From Desulfobulbaceae bacterium (GTDB lineage: Bacteria; Desulfobacterota; Desulfobulbia; Desulfobulbales; VMSU01), in contig JADGBM010000004.1 of the NCBI GenBank assembly GCA_015231515.1, forward strand, positions 1 to 64,000: 64,000 nucleotides of DNA, read 5' to 3'. How positions within the stretch are numbered: position 1 is the first letter of the stretch; each line of letters begins with the position of its first letter. Positions 26,409-35,349 of the stretch are shown piece after piece. Below the pieces are notes generated by a model. The model was not told the origin of the DNA. It saw only the letters and a list, made by a program, of their open reading frames with translations, and made no database searches. A program made the translations under genes and the position numbers.

Positions 26409-27827
26409 ATGAAACAATTTCATCTGTATCTGTTGATGGGTTTTATAGTGTTAGGCACCGGATGTGTTTCTAGTGGAACAACTGGTTCTGCCGGCCCACT
26501 GAAAGTTCCCACAACGTATAATAAAAGTGCACCGCTTGTTTCGTTGTTTATGCATAGTGACGAGATGACTGGACCTGGAGTTTCGATAACAATTGAGTCT
26601 ATTGAACTCTTTGATGGTCAGCAGTGGCTTTCTTTTCTTGATAAATCATTCCGCTATGATAGCGGGTTTCAAAAAAACGAGCAGGTTTTTGTGAACAGAT
26701 TGGAGGTCAATCCTGGAGAGTATTCAAAGATTAAAATTACTGTTTCAAACGCAGAAATGGTTGATAGTGCAGGCTCCTATCAGATGGCATTGGAGAGTAA
26801 CACAGTTGTTATAGATCTCCCTGTCCCTTTACTCTTTAAGCAATACGATCGTCAGTGTTTATTTGTCGTATTTGACAAGCAAGCTTCATTGAACATAAAC
26901 AATAAACTATTTAGGCCTGTGTTCAGAGCGTACCCTCAAGAAATTAGCCTTACATCAGAACTTGCCTATGTAAGCTGTCCTGATATTGACACGGTTTTTA
27001 TTGTCAGAAGCGATACAAATAGAGTAGTCGGGTCGTGGTCTGTAACAGGCAAACCCACGTATCTAAAGGCATTTAAGGATTCTGATGAAATTTACATTTT
27101 AGCTGAAAAAGAACATGCTATTAAGATTTATCAACTTTCGTCTGGTCGTCTTAAGGATACAATAACGGTTCCATTAATAGTAAATCCTGCGGTAATGGTA
27201 ATTAATTCGTCTAAAACTAATGCGTATTTGCTCGATAGTGCAAGTGACTTTGCCTATCGAGTTGATCTTTCCACAAAAAGTTATGCAACACGAATGCGCA
27301 TTGGCGAAAAACCGGAGTATCTTGTTTATGTCGAGGACCAACAACGTTTGGCAATTTCATCACAACGCTCGCAAAAAATATATTTCCTTGACCCCATTAC
27401 GCTGGCCACCCTTGACACTATCTCTGCCGGAAGTGGTTCCAGCGGAATGTACCCCTACGACGGTAAACTGTTTATAGCAGAAAGCAGTTCAAACTCCGTG
27501 ATGTCATACAATTTCAGATCAGGTAAGGTTCTGAGGAACACCGTAGGGATGGGGCCCCAGCGCATAATTGAATATGATGACCAACTTTTTGTAACAAATG
27601 AGAAATCTGGCACTGTTTCTGTGTTGTTGCCGGATCAATTAACAACACTAAAAGAGATACGCACAGGTGGCAAGCCCCACGAGATGGCCTTGTCGAGCAA
27701 TCGACGCTGGTTATACTATTCAGACGTTAGTAAGGGTAGCGTAGGTGTTATTGATTTGACTTCCCACCGACTGAAGACGACGATTGATCTTGGTGCAGTT
27801 CCTTTAGACATAGAGATTATTAATTGA
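26409..27827 (+). CDS. Lipoprotein with N-terminal DUF4382-like domain and YVTN-type beta-propeller
   Basis: A 472-aa lipoprotein (signal M-K-Q-F-H-L-Y-L-L-M-G, lipobox L-G-T-G-C). An N-terminal beta-sandwich (V-S-I-T-I-E-S-I-E-L-F-D-G then V-N-P-G-E-Y-S-K-I-K-I-T-V) matches the DUF4382 pattern. From about residue 185 come YVTN-like blades (V-V-G-S-W-S-V-T-G-K-P, T-G-G-K-P-H-E-M-A-L-S). The ATG at 26409 gives an ideal 19-residue lipoprotein signal but has a poor ribosome site; a GTG at 26373 behind AAGGGA is a real alternative. Third propeller protein of the locus; its stop overlaps the following frame. Confidence 0.78.
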   Translation: MKQFHLYLLMGFIVLGTGCVSSGTTGSAGPLKVPTTYNKSAPLVSLFMHSDEMTGPGVSITIESIELFDGQQWLSFLDKSFRYDSGFQKNEQVFVNRLEVNPGEYSKIKITVSNAEMVDSAGSYQMALESNTVVIDLPVPLLFKQYDRQCLFVVFDKQASLNINNKLFRPVFRAYPQEISLTSELAYVSCPDIDTVFIVRSDTNRVVGSWSVTGKPTYLKAFKDSDEIYILAEKEHAIKIYQLSSGRLKDTITVPLIVNPAVMVINSSKTNAYLLDSASDFAYRVDLSTKSYATRMRIGEKPEYLVYVEDQQRLAISSQRSQKIYFLDPITLATLDTISAGSGSSGMYPYDGKLFIAESSSNSVMSYNFRSGKVLRNTVGMGPQRIIEYDDQLFVTNEKSGTVSVLLPDQLTTLKEIRTGGKPHEMALSSNRRWLYYSDVSKGSVGVIDLTSHRLKTTIDLGAVPLDIEIIN

Positions 27828-27841
27828 ACATAGTTGTGTCT

Positions 27842-29017
27842 ATGACTACTTCCTTCTTACGTCTGCGTTTCTTGATAATCATTCTATGTCTCGCCTTATT
27901 CTCATTAAGTGAAAATCTTTTGGCGAAACAGTCTGATGATGTTTCAACAGGCAATGAGTGTCTTAAATGCCACCAGAAAACTTGGGATAGTGGACTTTTA
28001 AAATCGTATATACACAAACCTTTTTTAGAAAAAAAATGCGTATTATGCCATATTCAAGATGAAGCGTTGGTTGGGAAATCCAAGCAATTCATGCAGGACC
28101 CCAAGGTTAACTGGTTGGACAGTCGTCGTGTTACCACGCCAACTCATTGGTTTATGGTCCCTTTTGCAAGTATTAATGATCATGTCCATGTAGAGTATCA
28201 AGTGCCTGGTCAGGGAACCATAAGTGAGGAGATAATCCTTCCACCTGTCGATGAACTTCCAGAACTTGTTGATGATAATGCCCCCCCTAAAATTGAAAAT
28301 ATTCAAATTGAAGATATAAGCAAGGGCTTGTTTCTAACTGCAACGGTCTCATGGACAACCGATGAGTTGTCGACTTCACAAGTGTATTATGGCTTAAAGA
28401 AAATTAATCAGAGATCTGATCATACCTATAATTTTACAAAAGACCATCGTGTTCAATTATCGGAACTGAAATTCAAGAAAAAATATAGATTTAAGGTTGT
28501 TTCTAATGATATTTTTGGAAACATGGCAGAATCTGAAGAGTTTGTTTTTTCCACTGCCAAGGCTAAACCAAAATTTTCGAAGGATAATTTCGAAGAAAAT
28601 CAGCCGGATTTTCAGAAGAAAGTAAAGCTCTATAAACTTGACGATCAATGCGTATTTCGAATTGCTGCTAACCAGCCGATTCTTGTGGCCTTAGGGACAC
28701 CTAAAGAGAGTAAAGAAAAAAAAGGTCATCTTGCTGCAGAAGGTGTTGTTCCAGAAAAACATAACTTGAAAGATTCATTAATGACCAATACAACGTCATG
28801 TGAACCATGCCATGGTAAATACGTAAAAGATCGTAACCATCCAGTCAATGTTTCAGCAAAACCTGGGATGGCAATACCAGAGGAATATTTTGTACTTTCA
28901 AATGGCAATATCACCTGCATGACCTGTCACTCAGCTCACTCTTCGGATATTGAATACCGGTTGGTGAAGTCGTCAAAAAGAGAACTTTGTATCGGCTGTC
29001 ATCTTAATAAAATTTAA
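27842..29017 (+). CDS. Pentahaem cytochrome c with a central fibronectin-III-like domain
   Basis: About 391 aa: a signal peptide, then CLKCH and CVLCH in the first ~80 residues. An FN3-like domain follows (about 155-245; T-V-S-W-T-T-D-E-L-S-T-S-Q-V-Y-Y-G and Y-R-F-K-V-V-S-N-D). The C-terminal module has CEPCH, CMTCH and CIGCH. Haems are thus split into a pair and a triplet around a beta-sandwich, which may act as a protein-contact or surface-binding module. The start is uncertain: TTG at 27824 overlaps the upstream stop, GTG at 27836 and ATG at 27842 are in frame, none with a good ribosome site. Confidence 0.82.
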   Translation: MTTSFLRLRFLIIILCLALFSLSENLLAKQSDDVSTGNECLKCHQKTWDSGLLKSYIHKPFLEKKCVLCHIQDEALVGKSKQFMQDPKVNWLDSRRVTTPTHWFMVPFASINDHVHVEYQVPGQGTISEEIILPPVDELPELVDDNAPPKIENIQIEDISKGLFLTATVSWTTDELSTSQVYYGLKKINQRSDHTYNFTKDHRVQLSELKFKKKYRFKVVSNDIFGNMAESEEFVFSTAKAKPKFSKDNFEENQPDFQKKVKLYKLDDQCVFRIAANQPILVALGTPKESKEKKGHLAAEGVVPEKHNLKDSLMTNTTSCEPCHGKYVKDRNHPVNVSAKPGMAIPEEYFVLSNGNITCMTCHSAHSSDIEYRLVKSSKRELCIGCHLNKI

Positions 29018-29029
29018 AGAAAAAATGCT

Positions 29030-29467
29030 ATGAAACATAAAAGAAAAAAACTCAATATTAGTATCAAAAAAAACTTTCAGATGTGGATGCTGGTTCGGAT
29101 TCTAGGAACAGTTTTGGTAAGTGCGATTGTATCTGTATCTGTTTTGTATTTTTATGCCCAACAAGAAATTTCTGGAACTTTGTACGATATTCATATCACT
29201 ATGCAAAAAGTGAGTGACCTTTTACTGCCGGTAATTTTATCTGGGGCAGTAATGAGTTTTCTGAGCGGTCTCGCTTTAGCAATATTCTTGCCTCAGAAGA
29301 TTGCCGGACCGATTTATAGAATTGAACAGGATCTTGAGGAGATTAAAAACGGCAATACAACGAAAAAAATTTTACTTAGAGAAAAAGACCCCCTTAAGGA
29401 TCTGGCTGATAAAATAAATGAAACAGTCGCTGTTCTTGTTGCACGCGCCGAAAGTAAAAACTCGTAA
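29030..29467 (+). CDS. Small HAMP-domain membrane protein
   Basis: A 145-aa protein with two transmembrane segments (about 22-44 and 67-88), a short loop between them, and a C-terminal HAMP-like segment (P-x-x-I-A-G-P-I-Y-R-I-E-Q-D-L-E-E-I-K-x-G-N to K-I-N-E). No output domain follows, so it cannot signal on its own in the usual way. It starts 12 bp after the pentahaem gene and closes the operon. It could sense or stabilise the cytochrome complex at the inner membrane; this is a guess. Confidence 0.75.
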   Translation: MKHKRKKLNISIKKNFQMWMLVRILGTVLVSAIVSVSVLYFYAQQEISGTLYDIHITMQKVSDLLLPVILSGAVMSFLSGLALAIFLPQKIAGPIYRIEQDLEEIKNGNTTKKILLREKDPLKDLADKINETVAVLVARAESKNS

Positions 29468-29658
29468 CCAACCGTAAGCCCTGTCCGACCATAAAACTTG
29501 TCTTGCCAGTTGTTCCAATTAATGAGATAATTTTATACCAGTTAAATGTGCCATGAAGTTTAATAAATTCAAATGGTCACATAAATAAATTTTGTATATA
29601 TTCTAATGATTTTGTAACCTATTGAGATGAATTCAATTTTACTTTCATATGGCCTGTA

Positions 29659-32031
29659 ATGACTGAACAAAAAAAAACAATTGATATAGGCAGCATCTTT
29701 ACGTCACCTCTGTTTCGGCGTTTTCTTACGCCCATCATCCTTACTATGCTTGGCTTTGCCCTAGCAGTCTATTTTTTTGCAGTCCCAGTAATTAAAAATA
29801 TCGTCTATTCTCTCGAAGAAAAATCTGTTCGTACTAACCTTAATAACATTCATGAACTGCTTGTTTCCAACTACTCTTCGACCGAGGCCTATAAGAAATC
29901 AGTTATTACAGCATACAGAAGGGAACTTAAAAATATAATTTTGTTTACAGAGACCTATCTTAAAAATAGGTACGATCAGGCTCAAAATGGAGTTGTTCCG
30001 GAAGATCAGGCCCAATGGAGTGCCTTGGAGGAGTTACGGAATTTTCGTTATGGAAATAACGATTATTTGTGGGTAGCTGATTATAACGGCTTTTATTTGT
30101 CTCACCCTGATCCTAAGATGCACATGGAAGATATCAGTGAAGTCAGGGATGTATTTGGAAATTATATTCTGACTCCGCTTATCCAACTGGCAGTAGAAAA
30201 CGGCGAGGGCTATCATTCTTTTTGGTCTCAGCGCCTTGATAATGATCTTCCGGCTGAAAAACTCTCGTATGCCCGAGTTTTTCCTGAATGGGAATGGGTA
30301 ATTGGCTCAGAGATTTTTATTGATGAATTGGAAACTGAAATATTAGTCAGAAAGGAAAAGATGATCGATGAGTTACGCCAAATAATTAAAGGGATAACGA
30401 TTGCTCGTACAGGTTATCTGTATATCTTTGACTCCTGGAACAATGTGATAATCCATCCTGATTTACAACTTGAAAACTCAGACATGTCTGAATATATAAA
30501 TCCCCTGACAAAAAACAAGATTGCTGATGATTTGATTGCAGCCAGTAAAACAAAGGACCACAAACTTGAATTTCATAATCAAGCGTCCTTGGGAGATACT
30601 GAAGAGTCTCAGGATATGATTAATTGGGTGCAGCACGTTGAGGGATTTGACTGGTATATTGTTGCTTCTGTCAAAACTTCTGAGTTGAGTGCAAGCTCAG
30701 ATGCGTTGCGTAATAAAATTTTAATTCTTGCCTCTATTGTAGTTGTGCTCTCCATTCTTATGGTTTCGGTAATGATGGGACGTTTGCTTTTGCCCATCCG
30801 TAAATTATCTGTTTTGGCTGGTCAGGTTGAAGAGGGTGATCTTTCAGCTCAAAGTGATATTATTGGTAATGATGAGATCAGTTTTCTAGCTAAATCTTTT
30901 AACAGTATGGTTAGTCGATTACGAGCAAATATTGAAGAGTTAGATCAAAAGGTTATGGCGAGAACTGAAGAGTTACACCTAACCAATAAAGATTTAACCT
31001 CGACAGTTGGCAAGCTTGAACAGCATAACTGGGAAGTGACTCAGCTGAATCGTTTAGCTGAAAAACTTCAAGCCTGTAACAGTCTCGACGAAACTTTTCT
31101 TGTTGTCTCTGATTCGCTGGCCGGAATATTCCATCAAGCTTCAGGTGCTTTGTATATGGCAGATGAGGCTGGTCAGGAGTTTGACTCCGTCATTGCCTGG
31201 GGTGGTTGCCAGGTCAGTCCGCAAAATTTCAAAAAAGGTGATTGTAAATCGTTTCAAGAATATAGAATTATCATGAGCGAAAACCTCAACGATGAAACAC
31301 TTTGTGCGCATATATCACCTTTGGAACAGTACCATTTATCTTTATGCCTACCTCTTTTTGGGCAAAATGAAGTTTTAGGACTTATCTACCTTGTATTTGA
31401 CACTGTTGATCATTGTATTGTCGGCAAAGAAAGAGATGATATGCTTCAGAACTGGCAGCGGCTTGCTATCTCTGTCACTGATCATCTGTCAATGGCAATG
31501 GCCAACTTGCGACTTCGGGAACGGTTACAAAATCTCTCGGTTCGCGATGGTTTGACAGGGCTTTTTAATCGAAGATATATGGAAGAAACTCTTGCCAGAG
31601 AGTTTCAGATTGCAGAACGTGATAATAAACCTGTCGGGGTTATTATTCTTGATGTCGATTTTTTTAAGAAATTCAACGACACCTATGGCCATGAAGCCGG
31701 TGATGTTGTTCTGGTCGAATTGGGTAAGAAATTAACCGAAAGTGTGCGTGGTAGTGATGTGGTTTGTCGTTATGGAGGTGAAGAGTTTGTTGTGGTACTG
31801 CCAGGACCTCCTTCAAAACGGGCAATTGAACGTGCCGAATTGATACGCCATGGTGTTGAGCATGATCTACGAATTAAATACAATGAACACGTCTTCAACT
31901 TAACCATCTCTCTTGGCGTGGCATCTTATCCAGCCGATGGTTCAACTCCGGAGGAAGTCTTGAAGGCTGCTGACAATGCCCTTTATAGGGCTAAAGATCA
32001 GGGTCGAAATCAAGCTGTCGCTGCTTCTTAA
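29659..32031 (+). CDS. Membrane diguanylate cyclase with double Cache sensor, HAMP, GAF-like and GGEEF domains
   Basis: A 790-aa protein: TM1 about 22-44, a large periplasmic Cache region (two modules, with Y-G-N-N-D-Y-L-W-V-A-D and G-Y-L-Y-I-F-D-S-W-N-N-V-I-I-H-P-D), TM2 about 352-375, HAMP, a coiled linker, a GAF-like region (about 470-620), then the cyclase domain. The active site is GGEEF (706-710) and the inhibitory site RxxD (R697-G-S-D700) is intact, so it should make c-di-GMP with product feedback. Cache sensors bind small organic ligands. It follows the cytochrome operon after 191 bp with no clear promoter seen, and converges on the next gene with a 4-bp overlap. Confidence 0.92.
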   Translation: MTEQKKTIDIGSIFTSPLFRRFLTPIILTMLGFALAVYFFAVPVIKNIVYSLEEKSVRTNLNNIHELLVSNYSSTEAYKKSVITAYRRELKNIILFTETYLKNRYDQAQNGVVPEDQAQWSALEELRNFRYGNNDYLWVADYNGFYLSHPDPKMHMEDISEVRDVFGNYILTPLIQLAVENGEGYHSFWSQRLDNDLPAEKLSYARVFPEWEWVIGSEIFIDELETEILVRKEKMIDELRQIIKGITIARTGYLYIFDSWNNVIIHPDLQLENSDMSEYINPLTKNKIADDLIAASKTKDHKLEFHNQASLGDTEESQDMINWVQHVEGFDWYIVASVKTSELSASSDALRNKILILASIVVVLSILMVSVMMGRLLLPIRKLSVLAGQVEEGDLSAQSDIIGNDEISFLAKSFNSMVSRLRANIEELDQKVMARTEELHLTNKDLTSTVGKLEQHNWEVTQLNRLAEKLQACNSLDETFLVVSDSLAGIFHQASGALYMADEAGQEFDSVIAWGGCQVSPQNFKKGDCKSFQEYRIIMSENLNDETLCAHISPLEQYHLSLCLPLFGQNEVLGLIYLVFDTVDHCIVGKERDDMLQNWQRLAISVTDHLSMAMANLRLRERLQNLSVRDGLTGLFNRRYMEETLAREFQIAERDNKPVGVIILDVDFFKKFNDTYGHEAGDVVLVELGKKLTESVRGSDVVCRYGGEEFVVVLPGPPSKRAIERAELIRHGVEHDLRIKYNEHVFNLTISLGVASYPADGSTPEEVLKAADNALYRAKDQGRNQAVAAS

Positions 32032-33077
32032 TCGAATCGCTTGATAAGCCTGGAGACTGCAAGTTTGTTTAACCGCATTGATTTTATAACATCTCCCGCC
32101 TGTTCATACATCTCCGCTAAAGTAACAATAACTTCAAAGGACGGATTTTCGGCGATTAAGGCGTTTTCAAGAACTGGTAGTGCTTCAGTAATTCGACCTT
32201 GACGATATAAGCTTATTCCGAGACCGGCTAAGGCTTTATCTGAATCTTTATCAATGGTTAACGCTTGTTTGAAGCTTGATTCAGCATGTTCGTATTTTTT
32301 GGCTTGAAGTTGAACATCTCCTAAGCCAATAATCGCTTCAATTGAATCAGGCATTATTTTGGTGGCTGTTGAGAACTCACGAATAGCAGCTGGTAGCATC
32401 TTTTTGGCCAGCATAACTCTGCCATAGTTTACCCTTCGTATATATTCTTTCTCTTCTGCTGAACGAACTAAATTTGCTTTAGGCTCCAAAGATTTTTTGA
32501 GCTGTTCTTTCGAGAAATCTCCAAGCAAAAATTTGATATTAGATGTTAGAAGCTCCTGTAATTCTCCTGTATAGGGAATCACAGCATGAAGGTTGCCCGT
32601 TGGGCTAATCAGTACAGAAATCGGCATCATATAGATACCGTATTTGTTGTATATTACTCTTTTGCTGTCATCTAAAACTGTAACAGCAATGAGCCCATCA
32701 TCAATATACTGCTGTATAGAGCTTATTTTTTGTTCATCGGATAATAGCGCTACAGAATTGATTTTGTCACCAAAGTGTTTGTTGATTTTAGCCTGAATTT
32801 CTAAGAGATTGAGTGACCTGTTTAGACGATATGGTGGTGTTAACGAGAAAAATGTTATCAGAGTAGGCTTTCCAGAAGAAGTTTCAACGGCAAATTGGCT
32901 TTTAGTCTGGAAGTCTGACAGTTTAAATGATGGAAGTTTGGCGTTAGGTAAAATATTAATTAAGCCGCTGTCATTTTCTGTACTGTGTGAGGCAGATGCA
33001 AAAAGGCATGCAACACACAATGCGAGCAGCATAATCGTGGGTTTAAAAAAAATTATTTCTGGAAACCGCATTTTCAT
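32028..33077 (-). CDS. Exported thioredoxin-fold protein without CXXC, with C-terminal TPR repeats
   Basis: About 349 aa. After a signal peptide comes a TlpA/redoxin-like domain (L-P-S-F-K-L-S-D-F, K-P-T-L-I-T-F-F-S-L-T-P-P-Y-R, then Y-G-I-Y-M-M-P-I-S-V-L-I-S-P-T-G with the cis-Pro). Three to four TPR units follow (A-I-R-E-F-S-T-A-T-K-I-M-P-D-S and later). The active-site position reads S-L-T-P-P-Y in place of C-x-x-C, so it cannot do thiol-disulfide exchange. Paralogue of the product of 34259. Start ambiguous: the ATG at 33077 gives a compact signal; a GTG at 33116 adds 13 residues. Probably a structural partner of the adjacent cytochrome. Confidence 0.82.
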   Translation of the reverse strand: MKMRFPEIIFFKPTIMLLALCVACLFASASHSTENDSGLINILPNAKLPSFKLSDFQTKSQFAVETSSGKPTLITFFSLTPPYRLNRSLNLLEIQAKINKHFGDKINSVALLSDEQKISSIQQYIDDGLIAVTVLDDSKRVIYNKYGIYMMPISVLISPTGNLHAVIPYTGELQELLTSNIKFLLGDFSKEQLKKSLEPKANLVRSAEEKEYIRRVNYGRVMLAKKMLPAAIREFSTATKIMPDSIEAIIGLGDVQLQAKKYEHAESSFKQALTIDKDSDKALAGLGISLYRQGRITEALPVLENALIAENPSFEVIVTLAEMYEQAGDVIKSMRLNKLAVSRLIKRFD

Positions 33078-33116
33078 AAGTATATAGGATAATAAATTCG
33101 TTTTTAAAAGGTACAC

Positions 33117-34268
33117 CTAAATACTGCCAATTTTATGACAATTAACACAGAGCATCATCATCTCTTCCAAGGGTAATAGTTTGTCGTATTCGGAAGAGTG
33201 AGGTGAGTGGCAGCTAACACACGAAACTTTGAACTTCTCTGAAGGGGCCGTTTCTTTAACGAATACCGGGTGTCCTTGAACTGGATGATTATTTTCCATC
33301 TTTGAAATTTTAGGGTGACAGGTGTAACAGAGTTTTGTGATATCCGTACGTAATTGAAATCTATAGGGGCTGGAATGCTGGTGATGACAGACAATACAAC
33401 CCTTTTGAGTTGTGGCCTTATGTACAACTGGCAGGTTAATCATTTTTTTGGCTTCGTGGCATTCGATACAAAGAGTTATTGATTCTTTGTGCAGGAGTTT
33501 TTCATGTGTAGAACCATGAGGACTGTGGCACATAGTACATCCCTGCATGCCAATTGGGCCATGTAAGTATTTTTGAGATTCTATAAAGGTTTTCAACTTT
33601 TTATGACATTTGTAACACAGTGTGGCCAATTCAAATGGATCCTCAATGGTGAATCGTAATGGTTCTCCAGGAAACATAGCTGACTCCCGACTTTCTTCAA
33701 GATGACATTGCAGACATTTCCACTCGAGGGCTGCCGGCTTGTGAAGCGAGGTGAATCCGTCAAATTTATGAGCATGACATTGGTAACAGATCTGTTTCTT
33801 TATATCTGTCGGCTTGAAATCTGAGGGGTCCACTGTCAGCCGGTGGCATTGAGTGGCGCTGCATGTTGACTCTTTTGTTGAGGTGTGAAATGGCTCTTGT
33901 ATCGCTTCATCAGGTACAAGTTCAGATTCAAACTCAGGGAAATAGTGAATCTCTTTTTTTTCTAACATTGTCTCAAGGTGTTTAATCTCTACGAAGTTTT
34001 CCCCATGTTTTAGGGAGAAAATGACGTGAAGACTACTGCCAATCTTTTTGGCATGAATTGTATCGTGCTTCTGGGCATTATTTAAAAGAAAGGAAAACTC
34101 ACTGAGGGGAAGATCTCCAGCCGTGTATATCCAGGTATAATGATTGACAGTGGACCATAGAACAACGGACTCATCTGCGGCTTCATTTTTATCAATATTG
34201 GCAAAGGCCGGACTGACTGAAAAGGAGATTATGAGCGATATGATTACGGTAAATGAAATCATTTCCAA
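33117..34268 (-). CDS. Exported decahaem cytochrome c (nine CXXCH plus one CX4CH)
   Basis: A 383-aa protein with a signal peptide and a ~130-residue N-terminal domain without haem sites. Then comes one CX4CH (C-S-A-T-Q-C-H) followed by nine CXXCH: CYQCH, CLQCH, CYKCH, CTMCH, CIECH, CIVCH, CYTCH, CVSCH, CVNCH. Several have the C-H-S-P-H-G/S doubled-CXXCH context. Its start overlaps the stop of the upstream thioredoxin-fold gene by 10 bp, so the two are translationally linked. Second cytochrome of a duplicated module. Confidence 0.9.
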   Translation of the reverse strand: MEMISFTVIISLIISFSVSPAFANIDKNEAADESVVLWSTVNHYTWIYTAGDLPLSEFSFLLNNAQKHDTIHAKKIGSSLHVIFSLKHGENFVEIKHLETMLEKKEIHYFPEFESELVPDEAIQEPFHTSTKESTCSATQCHRLTVDPSDFKPTDIKKQICYQCHAHKFDGFTSLHKPAALEWKCLQCHLEESRESAMFPGEPLRFTIEDPFELATLCYKCHKKLKTFIESQKYLHGPIGMQGCTMCHSPHGSTHEKLLHKESITLCIECHEAKKMINLPVVHKATTQKGCIVCHHQHSSPYRFQLRTDITKLCYTCHPKISKMENNHPVQGHPVFVKETAPSEKFKVSCVSCHSPHSSEYDKLLPLEEMMMLCVNCHKIGSI

Positions 34269-35317
34269 CGTTGTTCATAAAGGGTCATAAGGCGATTTAT
34301 TGCTAACTTATTAAGCCTGTTGGCCTTTGTATTATTGCCTTCAGCTTCATAAATTTCTGCGAGTGCAATGATAACATCAAGCTTGGGCAAGGGGGATATA
34401 AAGGCATTTTCCAACTCAATTTTAGCCTTTTTATGATCACCGAGCCCATAATATGACAGACCCAAGCCGGCAATAACCTCATCAGATTCTCTGTCAATCG
34501 ACTGAGCTTTCTGGAATGATTCCAGGGCTTTGTCCCATTCTTTTATAGCTGTGTGGGAAAAGCCAAGTTCTAAATAGGCTTCTATAGCTTTTGGTTGAAG
34601 TTTGACAGCATTAGAAAATTCACGAATAGCCTGACTATGCATCTTTTTGGTCATCATTATTCGGCCATAATTAACTCGCCGAATATACTCTTTTTCCTCG
34701 TCGGTCAGGTTTTTCGCCGGATCAGGTTGTAATGATGTCTGTAGTTGATCATTTGTCCATTGCCCTAAGAGTACTTTGAAGTTGCCACTGATAAGTTCAC
34801 GAATATTAAATGTATAAGGGATCACTTCGTGTAAGGTGCCATCGGAACGAGTCATGACTGCCAATGGCATCATGAAAATACCGAATTTGTTGTAGACATC
34901 TTTAAGCGAGTCATTAAAAAGCTTGATATTACCAACACCGGATGACATGTAATCTAAAACGGTCTGTTTATCTTGGTCATCACAATAGATACCAACTATT
35001 TCAATCTTATTTTTATACTCATCAGAGATATCAGCTAATGAGGAAAGTAGGGCCAGTGCCCGTTTCTTTCTGAAATCTGGCCTGATAGAGAAAAAAACAA
35101 GAAGGGTAGGTTTGCCATTACCAGGAACATAGACTTCGGGCATACCTCCCGATAAAGGGGGGAGTTTGAAAGAAGGTAATGTGTCACCTATTTTATAGTT
35201 ATGCAACGTGCCGGTTTCTTTGGCCAGACTGTCAACGGGGACAGTTAAAAACAGAAGAATAAATAGTGCACAGAGATAGATACGTTGTATAGATTTGAAA
35301 AAGTAAGTGTTTAGCAT
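34259..35317 (-). CDS. Exported thioredoxin-fold protein without CXXC, with C-terminal TPR repeats (second copy)
   Basis: A 352-aa paralogue of the product of 32028. It has the same layout: signal (ends near S-L-A), redoxin-like domain (L-P-S-F-K-L-P-P-L-S-G-G, then K-P-T-L-L-V-F-F-S-I-R-P-D-F-R), Y-N-K-F-G-I-F-M-M-P-L-A-V, and TPR units. The CXXC position again has no cysteine (S-I-R-P-D-F). Shared E-E-K-E-Y-I-R-R-V-N-Y-G-R linker confirms the duplication. It lies 32 bp downstream of the 16-site cytochrome gene. Confidence 0.84.
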   Translation of the reverse strand: MLNTYFFKSIQRIYLCALFILLFLTVPVDSLAKETGTLHNYKIGDTLPSFKLPPLSGGMPEVYVPGNGKPTLLVFFSIRPDFRKKRALALLSSLADISDEYKNKIEIVGIYCDDQDKQTVLDYMSSGVGNIKLFNDSLKDVYNKFGIFMMPLAVMTRSDGTLHEVIPYTFNIRELISGNFKVLLGQWTNDQLQTSLQPDPAKNLTDEEKEYIRRVNYGRIMMTKKMHSQAIREFSNAVKLQPKAIEAYLELGFSHTAIKEWDKALESFQKAQSIDRESDEVIAGLGLSYYGLGDHKKAKIELENAFISPLPKLDVIIALAEIYEAEGNNTKANRLNKLAINRLMTLYEQRWK

Positions 35318-35349
35318 GACAGACAGCCCTTAGTTTTAATTTTGACTAT

